A stretch of DNA of 64,000 bases from Lachnospiraceae bacterium (lineage in GTDB: Bacteria > Bacillota > Clostridia > Lachnospirales > Lachnospiraceae), in contig JAFVHP010000011.1 in assembly GCA_017474455.1 (NCBI GenBank), positions 62,001 to 126,000 of the forward strand, written 5' to 3'. The notes under the pieces are model-generated. The model saw nothing but the letters and a program-made list of their open reading frames with translations, searched no databases and was not told where the DNA came from. The translations under genes were made by a program, and so were the position numbers. Within the stretch, counting starts at the first letter, position 1. Each line of letters begins with the position of its first letter. Of the stretch, positions 15,157 through 23,988 are shown piece after piece.

Positions 15157-16808
15157 AGGCGTTTGGCGGATACGGCAAGGAGCGGAAGGATCCCCAATCC
15201 GAAGAAGAGCGGGATAACATACCGGACCAGGTAAGTAGGCCCGAGCAGAAGAGTAAGCATATATAAGAAGACCGGCAGGACAGAAAAGACCTGCCGGTCT
15301 TTTTTCCATATCAGATAAAGGAAAATGAGGAGCCAGAGCCACAGATAGGACGCCGGTGCGAACAGCAGCGAAATGACAGGGATCTCCTGCTGGAAGCGCT
15401 CTATCGACAGTTTCCTGTAAAGCCTGTCGATGGCGGGAATAAGGCTGTGCCGTTCACCCGGATATTCTACCTCATAGCCGAAATAAGAGCTGTCTCTGTA
15501 AGTAAATGTATGGACTTCGTTTCCTGCATAGACGTTGATCACCGCGCCGGGATACCAGTAACCGTAGGACGTCATCAGCCACGCATTCAGATATGTTACA
15601 GGATGCTGCATACCTTTGGCAGCCCACAGCGCCAGGAAAGGCTTAAGGTCTTCCCGGGCGGCATCGTTGTTGAAGCCGGATTTGACGGGATCCGAAAGGG
15701 AAGGCCTGTAATGCCGCAGGTCCGAAGCCGGAATATAGCGGTACAGTATCTCCAGCTCTTCATCGGTAAAGGAAGAAGGATCATCGTTCCAGAGCCTTGC
15801 CAGCTGCTGGATGGGTACCGTGAGCATCTCCTGGGGGCCTTCTTTATCGGCTTTCAGCATGAACTGCAGCCCGGAAGATATGACAAGATACAGGACAAGT
15901 GAAGCAATGAGGGCAATGACCATCGGCTTTTTCCCTGTCTGTCCGGCATTCGGATAGAACAGAAGGAGCAGAGGCAGATATACCAGCCAGGCATAAAACG
16001 CATTATGCCGGAACAGCATGGAAGCTGCCGGAAAAACAGCCAGCAGGAGATAAAAGACTGCCGGCCGCACAGCCGATACTTTGTCCGTACATCTCCGGTA
16101 TAGAAGCAGTATCGAAAGCAGAAGGAAGGCGGAGAAGGGAGTATCCTTGCTGGAACAGAGCGAGAACATGACGACCGGCGGGAAGAATGCGTAAAAGAGC
16201 CAGATGATGACCCGGACTGGACCGGATATACCGGCCTTTTCCAGCATGAGCAGGATGATCGATAGGACCAGCGTGATCAGGAGCATCTGGAAAAGAATAT
16301 GCAGAAATATACCTGCGTTCACGTTCCCGAACAGGGTCTCGCCGCCCCGCACACTGATGCCCATGAGCAGTTCGTGCAGCAAAGGATGGTGCGTGGTAAA
16401 GGTCCGCGTATCGAATTCAAACAGTTCGTCCGTAGCGTCATAGACAAAGAAACCCGGATACTCAGCCAGAAGGACGACAAAGTGCGCGGCAAAGATGCCT
16501 GCCCAGTATTTCAGCAAAGCGGGGATATCACCCCGGGCGGGACGTGCATCAGATCCGGGCCGGCCGGCCGCGGCTGCCGCGGAGCGCTTTGAGATAAAGA
16601 CCAGTGCCAGGCCGCACAATGCGGAAAACACTGCCGCAAGCAGTAAGAACACAAAAATACCGGAGACTGAGGGAGGTGTAAGGTAACCTTTCTTCTCCAG
16701 TGTACGGCCGGACATCACCGCCAGGGACATCAGTGTTCCGTATATGAGAGACAGGCGGACGAGCCGCCTGTCGTTTTTGAATACAGCTGTGATCCCGTTC
16801 AGCTTCAC
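15153..16808 (-). CDS. Polytopic membrane protein, GT-C-like (DUF6020-like)
   Basis: 551 residues with about 12 predicted membrane helices and a long exposed region (roughly 330-450). The motif AEYPGFFVYDATDELFEFDT followed by HHPLLHELLMG after an early helix resembles the first extracellular loop of GT-C glycosyltransferases and of the clostridial DUF6020 family, where acidic residues act on a lipid-linked sugar donor. Such proteins are thought to modify cell-wall or surface glycans at the outer face of the membrane. The gene starts inside the last codons of the upstream FAD dehydrogenase gene (four-base overlap), so the two are cotranscribed. Which sugar and acceptor is not deducible. Confident as a membrane protein, moderate for glycosyltransferase. 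Confidence 0.6.
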   Translation of the reverse strand: MKLNGITAVFKNDRRLVRLSLIYGTLMSLAVMSGRTLEKKGYLTPPSVSGIFVFLLLAAVFSALCGLALVFISKRSAAAAAGRPGSDARPARGDIPALLKYWAGIFAAHFVVLLAEYPGFFVYDATDELFEFDTRTFTTHHPLLHELLMGISVRGGETLFGNVNAGIFLHILFQMLLITLVLSIILLMLEKAGISGPVRVIIWLFYAFFPPVVMFSLCSSKDTPFSAFLLLSILLLYRRCTDKVSAVRPAVFYLLLAVFPAASMLFRHNAFYAWLVYLPLLLLFYPNAGQTGKKPMVIALIASLVLYLVISSGLQFMLKADKEGPQEMLTVPIQQLARLWNDDPSSFTDEELEILYRYIPASDLRHYRPSLSDPVKSGFNNDAAREDLKPFLALWAAKGMQHPVTYLNAWLMTSYGYWYPGAVINVYAGNEVHTFTYRDSSYFGYEVEYPGERHSLIPAIDRLYRKLSIERFQQEIPVISLLFAPASYLWLWLLIFLYLIWKKDRQVFSVLPVFLYMLTLLLGPTYLVRYVIPLFFGLGILPLLAVSAKRL

Positions 16809-18187
16809 TTTGCTTTCTCCAGTATCCTGCGGGCGACATATACGCCGCTGGCTGAAGCATGGGAAAGGGAATGGGTAACGCCGCTGCCGTCGCCGATCAC
16901 ATAGAGCCCTTTGTATATGGTCTCCAGATTTTTGTCCAGCGCGACTTCCATGTTATAGAACTTGACTTCCACGCCGTAGAGCAGGGTATCTTCGTTGGCC
17001 GTGCCTTTGGCGATCTTGTCGAGGGCGTAGATCATCTCGATGATACCGTCCAGGATACGTTTGGGCAGGACAAGGCTAAGATCGCCTGGCGTCGCGTCCA
17101 GGGTCGGACGGGTGGAGCACTGTTCGATCCTGCTTTCATTGCTTCTTCGCCCGCGGACCAGGTCACCGAAACGCTGCAGGATAACGCCGCCGCCCAGCAT
17201 GTTGGAGAGCCTGGCGATGCTTTCACCGTAGCCGTTGCTGTCTTTGAAAGGCAGTGAAAAATGCTTGGCGACCAGCAGGGCAAAGTTGGTATTGTCCGTC
17301 CACTTGGCGGGATCTTCATAACTGTGGCCGTTGACCGTCACGATGCCGTTGGTGTTTTCATTAACGACGATACCGTGGGGGTTCATACAGAAAGTCCGGA
17401 CATTATCTTCAAACTTTTCGGTCCTGTAGACGATCTTGCTTTCGTACAGCTCGTCGGTCAGTTCCGAGAAAATGACAGCCGGAAGTTCTACACGTACGCC
17501 GATATCCACACGGTTCGATTTTGTGGGGATATTCATGTTCCGGCAGACTTCTTCCATCCATTTGCTGCCGCTGCGGCCGACGGAGATGATGCACTGCCTG
17601 GCATCCGTATGCGCATCACCGTGGTAAGCCCTGTAATAGGAAGAAGACGCCTCTTTGATAAGTTCGATACTCTCGATGGGGGTATCGAAGAAGAAATCCA
17701 CACGCTCTTTCAGATAAGAATACAGGTTTTCCAGAACGATATAATTGATGTCCGTACCCAGGTGCCTGACGGAAGCGTTCAGAAGCCGCAGGTTGTTCTG
17801 CAGGCAGATCTTGGTGAAATCGGTGCCTGCGGTGGAATACAGTTTTGTGCCTTCGCCGCCGTTGGCCATATTGATGGAATCCACATACTCCATCAGCTGG
17901 ATGGATCTTTTCTGTCCGATATACTCGTAAAGGGTGCCGCCGAAATCGTTCGTTATATTGTATTTGCCGTCCGAAAACGCGCCGGCGCCGCCGAAGCCGC
18001 TCATGATAGCGCAGCTTTTGCAGCGGATGCAGGATTTGATCTTATCGCCGTCGATGGGGCAGTGCCTTTTGTCCAGGGGATGCCCTGCTTCGAATACGGC
18101 GATCTTCAGGGACGGATCGCCTTTTGTCAGTTCGTATGCCGAATATATGCCGCCGGGGCCGGCTCCGATTATAACAACATCATACAT
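16805..18187 (-). CDS. FAD-dependent dehydrogenase (COG2509-like)
   Basis: 460 residues. An N-terminal Rossmann motif VVIIGAGPGGIYSAYEL (residues 4-20) binds FAD, and a late motif YVIGDGSGVTHSLSHASASG marks the C-terminal FAD site. A cysteine-containing segment CIRCKSCAIMSGFGG followed by GAFSDGKYN is typical of the uncharacterised COG2509 dehydrogenases; the CxxCxxC stretch might hold a metal or disulfide. The substrate and pathway are unknown. The start chosen (18187, MYDVVI) has GGAGGT eight bases upstream; an in-frame ATG seven codons earlier lacks a ribosome site. It overlaps the membrane-protein gene downstream by four bases. Cytoplasmic. Confidence 0.82.
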   Translation of the reverse strand: MYDVVIIGAGPGGIYSAYELTKGDPSLKIAVFEAGHPLDKRHCPIDGDKIKSCIRCKSCAIMSGFGGAGAFSDGKYNITNDFGGTLYEYIGQKRSIQLMEYVDSINMANGGEGTKLYSTAGTDFTKICLQNNLRLLNASVRHLGTDINYIVLENLYSYLKERVDFFFDTPIESIELIKEASSSYYRAYHGDAHTDARQCIISVGRSGSKWMEEVCRNMNIPTKSNRVDIGVRVELPAVIFSELTDELYESKIVYRTEKFEDNVRTFCMNPHGIVVNENTNGIVTVNGHSYEDPAKWTDNTNFALLVAKHFSLPFKDSNGYGESIARLSNMLGGGVILQRFGDLVRGRRSNESRIEQCSTRPTLDATPGDLSLVLPKRILDGIIEMIYALDKIAKGTANEDTLLYGVEVKFYNMEVALDKNLETIYKGLYVIGDGSGVTHSLSHASASGVYVARRILEKAK

Positions 18188-18289
18188 TTTGTGTACCTCC
18201 GAATCCATTTTACAACAGGTAAGTGCAATGATAAAATCTTTTATTAACAGCTGTTCTTTTCATATGAGGGGAAAAGGAGATATCTGATC

Positions 18290-18697
18290 ATGAAAAAATT
18301 TGTTGAAGAATTCAAGAAATTCATCATGCGCGGAAACGTCATGGATATGGCAGTCGGTATCATTATAGGCGGAGCGTTCACGGCTATCGTGACTTCCCTT
18401 GTCGAAGATATCATCAGCCCTATCCTGGGCCTGTTCGGAAGCGCAAATCTTGCGGATGCCAGTGTGACGCTCAAGGAAGGCGTGACGCTCAATTACGGCA
18501 GCTTTATCTCCGCCATTATCAATTTCCTGCTGATCGCGCTGGTCATTTTCTGTATGATCAAGGCGATCAACAAGGCACAGGATAAGGTGAAGAAGCCTGA
18601 GGAACCGGCGGCTCCCAAGACCAAGATGTGCCCTTACTGCAAGAGCGAGATCGCGATCGACGCGACCAAGTGCCCTCACTGCACATCCGATCTTTGA
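18290..18697 (+). CDS. mscL: Large-conductance mechanosensitive channel with C-terminal zinc ribbon
   Basis: 135 residues. Residues 1-100 are MscL: the amphipathic start MKKFVEEFKKFIMRGNVMDM, TM1 with VGIIIGGAFTAIVTSLVEDI, a short periplasm-side loop, TM2 (FISAIINFLLIALVIFCMI) and the cytoplasmic helix. Channels of this type open under membrane tension and release solutes during osmotic downshock. After a Pro/Ala/Lys linker the protein ends in CPYCKSEIAIDATKCPHC (C114, C117, C128, C131), a zinc ribbon instead of the usual short charged tail. Similar ends occur in some clostridial MscL proteins; its use is unknown. AAAAGGAGATATC precedes the ATG. The next gene begins 23 bases on. Confidence 0.95.
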   Translation: MKKFVEEFKKFIMRGNVMDMAVGIIIGGAFTAIVTSLVEDIISPILGLFGSANLADASVTLKEGVTLNYGSFISAIINFLLIALVIFCMIKAINKAQDKVKKPEEPAAPKTKMCPYCKSEIAIDATKCPHCTSDL

Positions 18698-18720
18698 TCT
18701 TTACGGATATTTGAGCGTAA

Positions 18721-20253
18721 GTGACTGAACAGGGACTTCACGACAGATTATCTGAATACTGCAGCAGCGGAATCTATCCCATGCACATGCCGGGGCATAA
18801 GCGCCAGATGGCGCCTGCCCCGGATCTGCCTTACGAAAGGGATGTGACCGAACTTAAAGAGACGGACGATCTTCACCATGCCGACGGGATCCTTAAGGAG
18901 GCGATGGAAAGGACCGCCCGTTTTTGTCATGCAAAACAGACCAGGTACCTGGTAGGGGGCAGTACCTGCGGGATCCTGTCCGCTGTATATGCCTCAGTCC
19001 CCCACGAAGGATGTGTCATTGTGGCGGCAAACTGCCACAGAAGCGTTTTCCACGCTATCGAGATCCTCAGGGCAAAACCGGTCCTTCTGATGCCGGAAGA
19101 GCTGCCGGGGAATATGCCGTTTCCGGGGCCTGTCAGTGCCAAAAGGGTAAAGGAAGCGCTCAGTCTGTACCCTGAAGCCCGTGCCGTGATCGTCACCAGC
19201 CCTACTTATGAAGGGGTGCTTTCAGATATCGCAGCTATAGCGGCCGCCGTCCGGGAAGCCGGGAAACTGCTCATCGTCGATGAAGCCCACGGCGCGCATC
19301 TGGGGCTTTTCGAAACGGATTATTTCGGCAACGGCGCCGTTGCCGCCGGCGCGGATATCGTGATCCAGAGTTTCCATAAGACACTTCCGTCCCTGACGCA
19401 GACCGCGGTGCTGCATTTTGATCCCGAGGCGCTGTCGGCAAAAGGCTGTATGAGCATCGACCATGCCCTGGCTGTTTTTGAGACCAGTTCCCCTTCATAT
19501 CCGCTGATGGAATCCATCGACGGATGTACCGGGCTTTTGATCGAGCGGGGGGAGTCTCTCTTTGCCGGATGGCGGGACAGGCTGGAAGGGTTTTACAGCC
19601 GGATGAAAGCGCTGGAGATCCTCCGGATCTTTACGGCTCCCCGCGGGATCAGGAAGGATCCGTCCAAGATCGTCATACTGACGGCGGGGTCAGGTATATC
19701 CGGGTTCGGGCTTGCGGATGAACTTGCAGCAAGATTCGGGTTTGCATCCGAAATGGCGGCGGAGGAATATGTACTTCTGATGACATCCCCGGCGGATACG
19801 GAGGAAGCTCTGGAAAAGCTGGCGGGATCGATCCTCGCGGTCGACCATGAACTGGCCATGGGACGCCTGCTGAAAGAAGAGGATGGTCCGGATGCGCAGG
19901 AATCGGAAGACGGGCAGAACGCCGGTATGTCAGATCCCTGCAGCGGCATAAAGCCTGTGAGGTTGGCCGGACTGTGCATAGATATTGCAGCTGCGCAAAG
20001 GACAGATGAAGATACCGGCCTTACAGGCAGCAGGACCGTAACGGTGCCGTATTCGGAAGCTGCCGGTCTGATCGCCGGTGAATATCTTTACCGTTATCCG
20101 CCAGGGATCCCGATCGTGCTGCCGGGAGAGGTCATTACCCTTGAAACGGCTGCGGCGCTTGCGCGCGACCATAAGGGGATCAGAAGTTCCGCAACGTGCG
20201 CGGAAGGGATGGTCCGGTGCCATACAGGAGGCAGACAATTATATGAATCATGA
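18721..20253 (+). CDS. Orn/Lys/Arg decarboxylase family PLP enzyme
   Basis: 510 residues. Fold type I PLP enzyme of the basic amino acid decarboxylase group: HMPGHK near the N-terminus (residues 22-27), GGSTCGI at 79-85, D187 in IVDEAHGAH for the pyridine nitrogen, and K220 in SFHKT as the Schiff-base lysine. The C-terminal domain ends in YPPGIPIVLPGEVI as in the YaaO-like short clostridial type. It would decarboxylate arginine, lysine or ornithine to a polyamine; the substrate cannot be told from these motifs. Start GTG with only a weak ribosome site. A low-complexity stretch at residues 380-410 is odd for the family. Its end overlaps the HD hydrolase start by 11 bases. Confidence 0.88.
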   Translation: MTEQGLHDRLSEYCSSGIYPMHMPGHKRQMAPAPDLPYERDVTELKETDDLHHADGILKEAMERTARFCHAKQTRYLVGGSTCGILSAVYASVPHEGCVIVAANCHRSVFHAIEILRAKPVLLMPEELPGNMPFPGPVSAKRVKEALSLYPEARAVIVTSPTYEGVLSDIAAIAAAVREAGKLLIVDEAHGAHLGLFETDYFGNGAVAAGADIVIQSFHKTLPSLTQTAVLHFDPEALSAKGCMSIDHALAVFETSSPSYPLMESIDGCTGLLIERGESLFAGWRDRLEGFYSRMKALEILRIFTAPRGIRKDPSKIVILTAGSGISGFGLADELAARFGFASEMAAEEYVLLMTSPADTEEALEKLAGSILAVDHELAMGRLLKEEDGPDAQESEDGQNAGMSDPCSGIKPVRLAGLCIDIAAAQRTDEDTGLTGSRTVTVPYSEAAGLIAGEYLYRYPPGIPIVLPGEVITLETAAALARDHKGIRSSATCAEGMVRCHTGGRQLYES

Positions 20254-20860
20254 TCCGGAACGAATACGGAAGCAGATAGAGTTTTCGCAGGAAATAGATA
20301 AGGAAAAAAGTATCATTAGACAGAATTATATCGCTGACGGCAGCCGCCGGGAGAACGATACGGAACACGCATGGCATATGGCGGTCATGGCGCTGATCCT
20401 TTCCGAGTATGCCAATGAACCGGTGGATCTTCTGAAAACAGTATCCATGATCCTGATCCATGACCTTGTGGAGATCGATGCGGGCGATACATACGCCTAT
20501 GATGAGGACGGAAAGCAGACACAGCGGCAAAGGGAACTGGCGGCGGCAGACAGGATCTTCAATATCCTTCCGGAGGATCAGGCGGCAAAGTTCCGTGCGC
20601 TCTGGGATGAATTTGAGGAAAGAAAGACGCCGGAAGCCAGGTTTGCCAGGACGATGGATAATTTCCAGCCGGCGATGCTCAACGCCGCGTCCGGTGGGAT
20701 CAGCTGGGAAGAGCACAAGGTCAGGCTTTCTTCCGTGCTTAAGCGCAATGAGATCTCTCCCGAAGGGTCGGCCGCCCTCTGGGACTATTCCCGGGAGAAC
20801 TTTATTATGCCGTATGTGAAAAAAGGCATTATCACTGACGACAGTCGGGACAGGAGCTGA
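20243..20860 (+). CDS. HD-domain hydrolase (YfbR/HDDC2-like)
   Basis: 205 residues, a single HD-domain metal-dependent phosphohydrolase. Metal ligands H42 (NDTEHAWHMA) and the H73-D74 pair (LIHDLVEIDAGD) are visible, with a later aspartate in FARTMDNFQP. The EIDAGDTYAYD segment is typical of 5'-deoxynucleotidase-like HD proteins. It probably cleaves nucleoside monophosphates in the cytoplasm, though the substrate is inferred. The start is fixed by CAGGAGGCAGACAA before ATG at 20243; the same frame extends upstream into the decarboxylase gene without a ribosome site and is not used. A second HD protein is encoded at 48054; the two are not recent copies. Confidence 0.85.
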   Translation: MNHDPERIRKQIEFSQEIDKEKSIIRQNYIADGSRRENDTEHAWHMAVMALILSEYANEPVDLLKTVSMILIHDLVEIDAGDTYAYDEDGKQTQRQRELAAADRIFNILPEDQAAKFRALWDEFEERKTPEARFARTMDNFQPAMLNAASGGISWEEHKVRLSSVLKRNEISPEGSAALWDYSRENFIMPYVKKGIITDDSRDRS

Positions 20861-20883
20861 ACCCGGGGCTTTACTTTTTACAC

Positions 20884-22833
20884 CTATTTATGATAGAACA
20901 GCCCGAATTCCGCCCCGTTGTATTCGAACAGCTCATGCAGGTCGTATTCGTCTGTCAGCCCCGGATAGTTTTCCTGCATGTAGTACAGGCTGAACATATT
21001 ACAGAAGAACCAGGGTCTTCCTTCCATTTCTTTACGCGCATAAGCCATGGTATCCAGCGGCATGCTGTTCAATGACCATTCGGTCGTATGCAGATGGGTA
21101 TCACGGTCGATCAGGCTCATCAGTTCAGGAACACCTTCCCCGAAAGCATAGGCATCCGGCGGCACCTGTACCTCCACCGTTTCTGCAAACGAAATAAGAT
21201 CCTGTCTTTGCCAGATGGTGCTGCGCGACGCGGCATAGGCGCCCGGCATGGACCAGACACAGTCAAAACTCATCATAAACAGAACGAAGACCAGCGCTGT
21301 CTGAAGTGTGTATCCAAACTGGCAGTCCCGGAATGACTGTCCGGCCGTAAAGCTGTCCAGTCCGTTCAGCAGGATGGCGCACAGGATGGGGAACAGCAGG
21401 ACCAGGATGACCATGGCGCCGGCGACCGGCCTGTTGATATAGTACAGCATGAGCCCCAGGCCCAGAAGACCCAGGAAGAAATGCAGGGCATTTTTGCCGG
21501 ACTTTACCAGCAGGGCATGGACAGTGAATCCCAGCAGAAGGATGGAAGAAGGGATCCACGCATACCAGATGCCGGGAAGGGGAAGTTCGATATTGCTGAT
21601 ATAGTCCCTGTCCGAGATGAGAGGGAAAAGGAATTCTCTTATGGAAAGCCCGCTGCCCGCCGACAGGTTATAGATAAGGACTGTGAGGTAGGAGAGGACC
21701 AGAGGAAGGACTGTATACAGCAATGCCTTCTTAACGAGGTCAGTCATGCTTCCGGGCGTGATGAACCTTCCTTCAGGCTCCTCCGCGCGGTCTTCATACC
21801 ATCTGTACAGGGTATAGGCCAGCATGGTGACGATACCGATCTCTGAAGCCCATGTAAAGGACAGGGAAAGCAGGATAACGGCAGCGGCAGGGTGTTTCCG
21901 GCCGGTCTGCCGTTCCCTTAGCACAGCGAACGCGATCAGCATCGGAAAGACGGCCCTGTGCGGCATCAGCTGCAGATAAACACCGCCCTGCATCATCATG
22001 AAGCAGCTCTCCCCGATGGAAAAAAGCCCCAGGTAGAAGATCAGTTCATTCTTCAGCGAAGGACGGTCCTTCATGCCGCATCCTGCAAAATGATGGAGGA
22101 TGTACGCGAAGAGAAGGACTGAAATGCCCTCTGCTGCAGCGCTTAAGATGAAAATGCCCGTAAGATAGTCTGTACCGCATAGCCTGTGAAGGAGCTTTAC
22201 AAAGGGCATAAAAAGGATGGCATAGTGTCCGTAGATCGACTGCAGATTATGCGAGTAGGGTATCTTCCAGCAGATATTGATGATGCTGTTCGTATAGGCG
22301 TGGGAATGATAGGTGCCGCCCTGGACATCCCTGAAGATGTTGGGGGCATAGAACTGTATGGAGACGGCTGCGGCGAAAAGGACCGATACGGCTGTACGCA
22401 GATACCATCGTGCCTTTAAGCCGGCCGGTGCTGCTGCAGGGACATCCTTTTTCCCGCTCCTTCTGAAAAGGAAAAGTATGGCGGCGGTACCCGCGGCCAT
22501 CAGAAGGATCCAGAGCGGGAAAGGAAAAGTCCTGCGGACCAGAGCATTTTTATCCAGCGGGGCCGGTTCGTCGAGCTCCACGATATAAGCTGTCACCATC
22601 CAGACGGGCAGCAGAAGGGACAATGCTGCACCAGTGAACCTGTCCGATAAGATCCGGTCCCTGGACTGTGCGGACCGGTCCAGGCACATATAACAGCCCA
22701 GGGTCGATACAGTAAACAGAAGGCACAGGACCATAAAGAACGGGATATTATGCAGAGGGATATACTTCCTCAGCGCGGCAGCCAGGATAAAAACAACACT
22801 GCCGAAAGCAATGCTTTTGATTTCCTTATTCAT
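20884..22833 (-). CDS. Large polytopic membrane protein (GT-C / mannosyltransferase-like)
   Basis: 649 residues with roughly 13 hydrophobic helices and a soluble C-terminal part. The loop after the first helices contains FRDVQGGTYHSHAYTNSIIN, and a later QGGVYLQLMPHRAVFPM segment; both recall lipid-sugar-dependent GT-C proteins, but no textbook motif settles it. Charged loops and the C-terminal LPEL-like sequence FAEGVPELMSLIDRDTHLH are unassigned. The likely start is MNKEIK at 22833; a promoter TTGACA-18-TATACT ends only six bases before that ATG, so the mRNA may be leaderless. It ends in a TAG stop, rare here. It is divergent from the GT4 gene, consistent with a surface-glycan locus. Confidence 0.6.
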   Translation of the reverse strand: MNKEIKSIAFGSVVFILAAALRKYIPLHNIPFFMVLCLLFTVSTLGCYMCLDRSAQSRDRILSDRFTGAALSLLLPVWMVTAYIVELDEPAPLDKNALVRRTFPFPLWILLMAAGTAAILFLFRRSGKKDVPAAAPAGLKARWYLRTAVSVLFAAAVSIQFYAPNIFRDVQGGTYHSHAYTNSIINICWKIPYSHNLQSIYGHYAILFMPFVKLLHRLCGTDYLTGIFILSAAAEGISVLLFAYILHHFAGCGMKDRPSLKNELIFYLGLFSIGESCFMMMQGGVYLQLMPHRAVFPMLIAFAVLRERQTGRKHPAAAVILLSLSFTWASEIGIVTMLAYTLYRWYEDRAEEPEGRFITPGSMTDLVKKALLYTVLPLVLSYLTVLIYNLSAGSGLSIREFLFPLISDRDYISNIELPLPGIWYAWIPSSILLLGFTVHALLVKSGKNALHFFLGLLGLGLMLYYINRPVAGAMVILVLLFPILCAILLNGLDSFTAGQSFRDCQFGYTLQTALVFVLFMMSFDCVWSMPGAYAASRSTIWQRQDLISFAETVEVQVPPDAYAFGEGVPELMSLIDRDTHLHTTEWSLNSMPLDTMAYARKEMEGRPWFFCNMFSLYYMQENYPGLTDEYDLHELFEYNGAEFGLFYHK

Positions 22834-22839
22834 GCATTC

Positions 22840-22869
22840 AGTATAGTTTATCCGCTTACATAGTGTCAA
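22840..22869 (-). promoter_or_regulatory. Near-consensus promoter abutting the start codon
   Basis: On the minus strand TTGACA (22869-22864), 18-base spacer, TATACT (22845-22840), then six bases to ATG (22833). Transcription would start at or within a base of the start codon. Confidence 0.75.
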
Positions 22870-22896
22870 AGTGCGCAGAAGGCGGGCGCCGCGATG

Positions 22897-22926
22897 TTGA
22901 CATAACTGAAGGCCCTGTCACAAAAT
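22897..22926 (+). promoter_or_regulatory. Promoter of GT4 gene, abutting its start codon
   Basis: TTGACA (22897-22902), 18-base spacer, CAAAAT (22921-22926), six bases, ATG at 22933. The -35 is perfect and the -10 matches four of six. No Shine-Dalgarno lies before the ATG. Confidence 0.65.
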
Positions 22927-22932
22927 AGCACT

Positions 22933-23988
22933 ATGAGAGTTCTTATGTGCGGGCCTGACCGCTCTGTGCACGGCGGGATATCAGGCGTGGTAAATCAATA
23001 TTATGAAGCCGGACTTGACCGGCGCGTATCGCTGACTTATATAGGCACGATGAAAGAGGGGTCGAAGCTCCGGAAACTCTTTACGGCAGCCGCTTCTTAT
23101 CTCCGCTTTGTCCGGCTGCTTGACGACTGCGATATCGTGCATGTCAATATGTCTTCCGATGTCAGTTATGTCCGCAAATCTTTTTTTATCCGCGCGGCAT
23201 ACAAAAAGAACAAGCCCATCGTCCTTCATCAGCACGGCGGTGATTTTGAAAACTATTATGCTTCATTGGGCGAAGCAGGCAGACGAAGAGTCAAAGAGAT
23301 ATTTGATATGGCGAAAGTCGTCCTTGTGCTGGCTCCGCCATGGAAGGATTTCTTCGGACAGCTGACGGATCCGGATAAGATCATCGTTTTTCCGGATACT
23401 GTCCCGGTGCCACCTAAAGTGAAGAAGGATTACACTTCGGATTCGATCCTGTTCCTGGGCCGTCTGTGCAGGGAAAAAGGGATCGGTGAACTGCTAGAGG
23501 CGGTGCTGTCCCTGTCCGGAAGATATCCGGACCTGAAGCTGTATCTGGGCGGTATTTGGGAAGATAAGGACCTGGCTGCCAAAGCTGCCGGACTCAAAGA
23601 ACACTGTGAATGGATCGGCTGGGTCAGCGGGGAGGAAAAACAGGAATACCTGCGCAGGGCGACAGTTTTCGTTATGCCCAGTTATTTTGAAGGCCAGTCG
23701 CTTTCCATCATGGAAGCCATGGCTTCATCCTGCGCAGTCGTCGCTTCCGATACCGGCGGAATTCCGATGATGATCACCAATGAGGAGACCGGACTGCTGG
23801 TGCCGGTAAAGGATGAAAAAGCGCTGGAAGAAGCGATCGGCCGCCTGCTTGCCGACAGACAGCTGTGCGCCGCGCTGGGGGAAAAGGCCAGGGAGCGGAT
23901 CGTAAGGGATTTTTCCCTGGATAACAATATGGAACAGCTGATAAAGATCTATGAAGGTCTCATGGAGCAGACCGGAGCAGAGGCGTGA
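22933..23988 (+). CDS. Glycosyltransferase family 4 protein
   Basis: 351 residues, GT-B fold. The N-terminal half has VHGGISGVVNQY near the start and LHQHGGDFE, and the C-terminal half has SILFLGRLCREKGIGELLEA, then MPSYFEGQSLSIMEAMASSC with the EX7E motif that binds the nucleotide sugar, and VVASDTGGIP. GT4 enzymes transfer a sugar from a nucleotide donor with retention, usually in surface polysaccharide or glycolipid synthesis at the inner membrane face. It has no ribosome site and sits six bases after a promoter -10, so leaderless translation is proposed. It overlaps the downstream GT2 gene by four bases (GTGA). Donor and acceptor unknown. Confidence 0.9.
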   Translation: MRVLMCGPDRSVHGGISGVVNQYYEAGLDRRVSLTYIGTMKEGSKLRKLFTAAASYLRFVRLLDDCDIVHVNMSSDVSYVRKSFFIRAAYKKNKPIVLHQHGGDFENYYASLGEAGRRRVKEIFDMAKVVLVLAPPWKDFFGQLTDPDKIIVFPDTVPVPPKVKKDYTSDSILFLGRLCREKGIGELLEAVLSLSGRYPDLKLYLGGIWEDKDLAAKAAGLKEHCEWIGWVSGEEKQEYLRRATVFVMPSYFEGQSLSIMEAMASSCAVVASDTGGIPMMITNEETGLLVPVKDEKALEEAIGRLLADRQLCAALGEKARERIVRDFSLDNNMEQLIKIYEGLMEQTGAEA

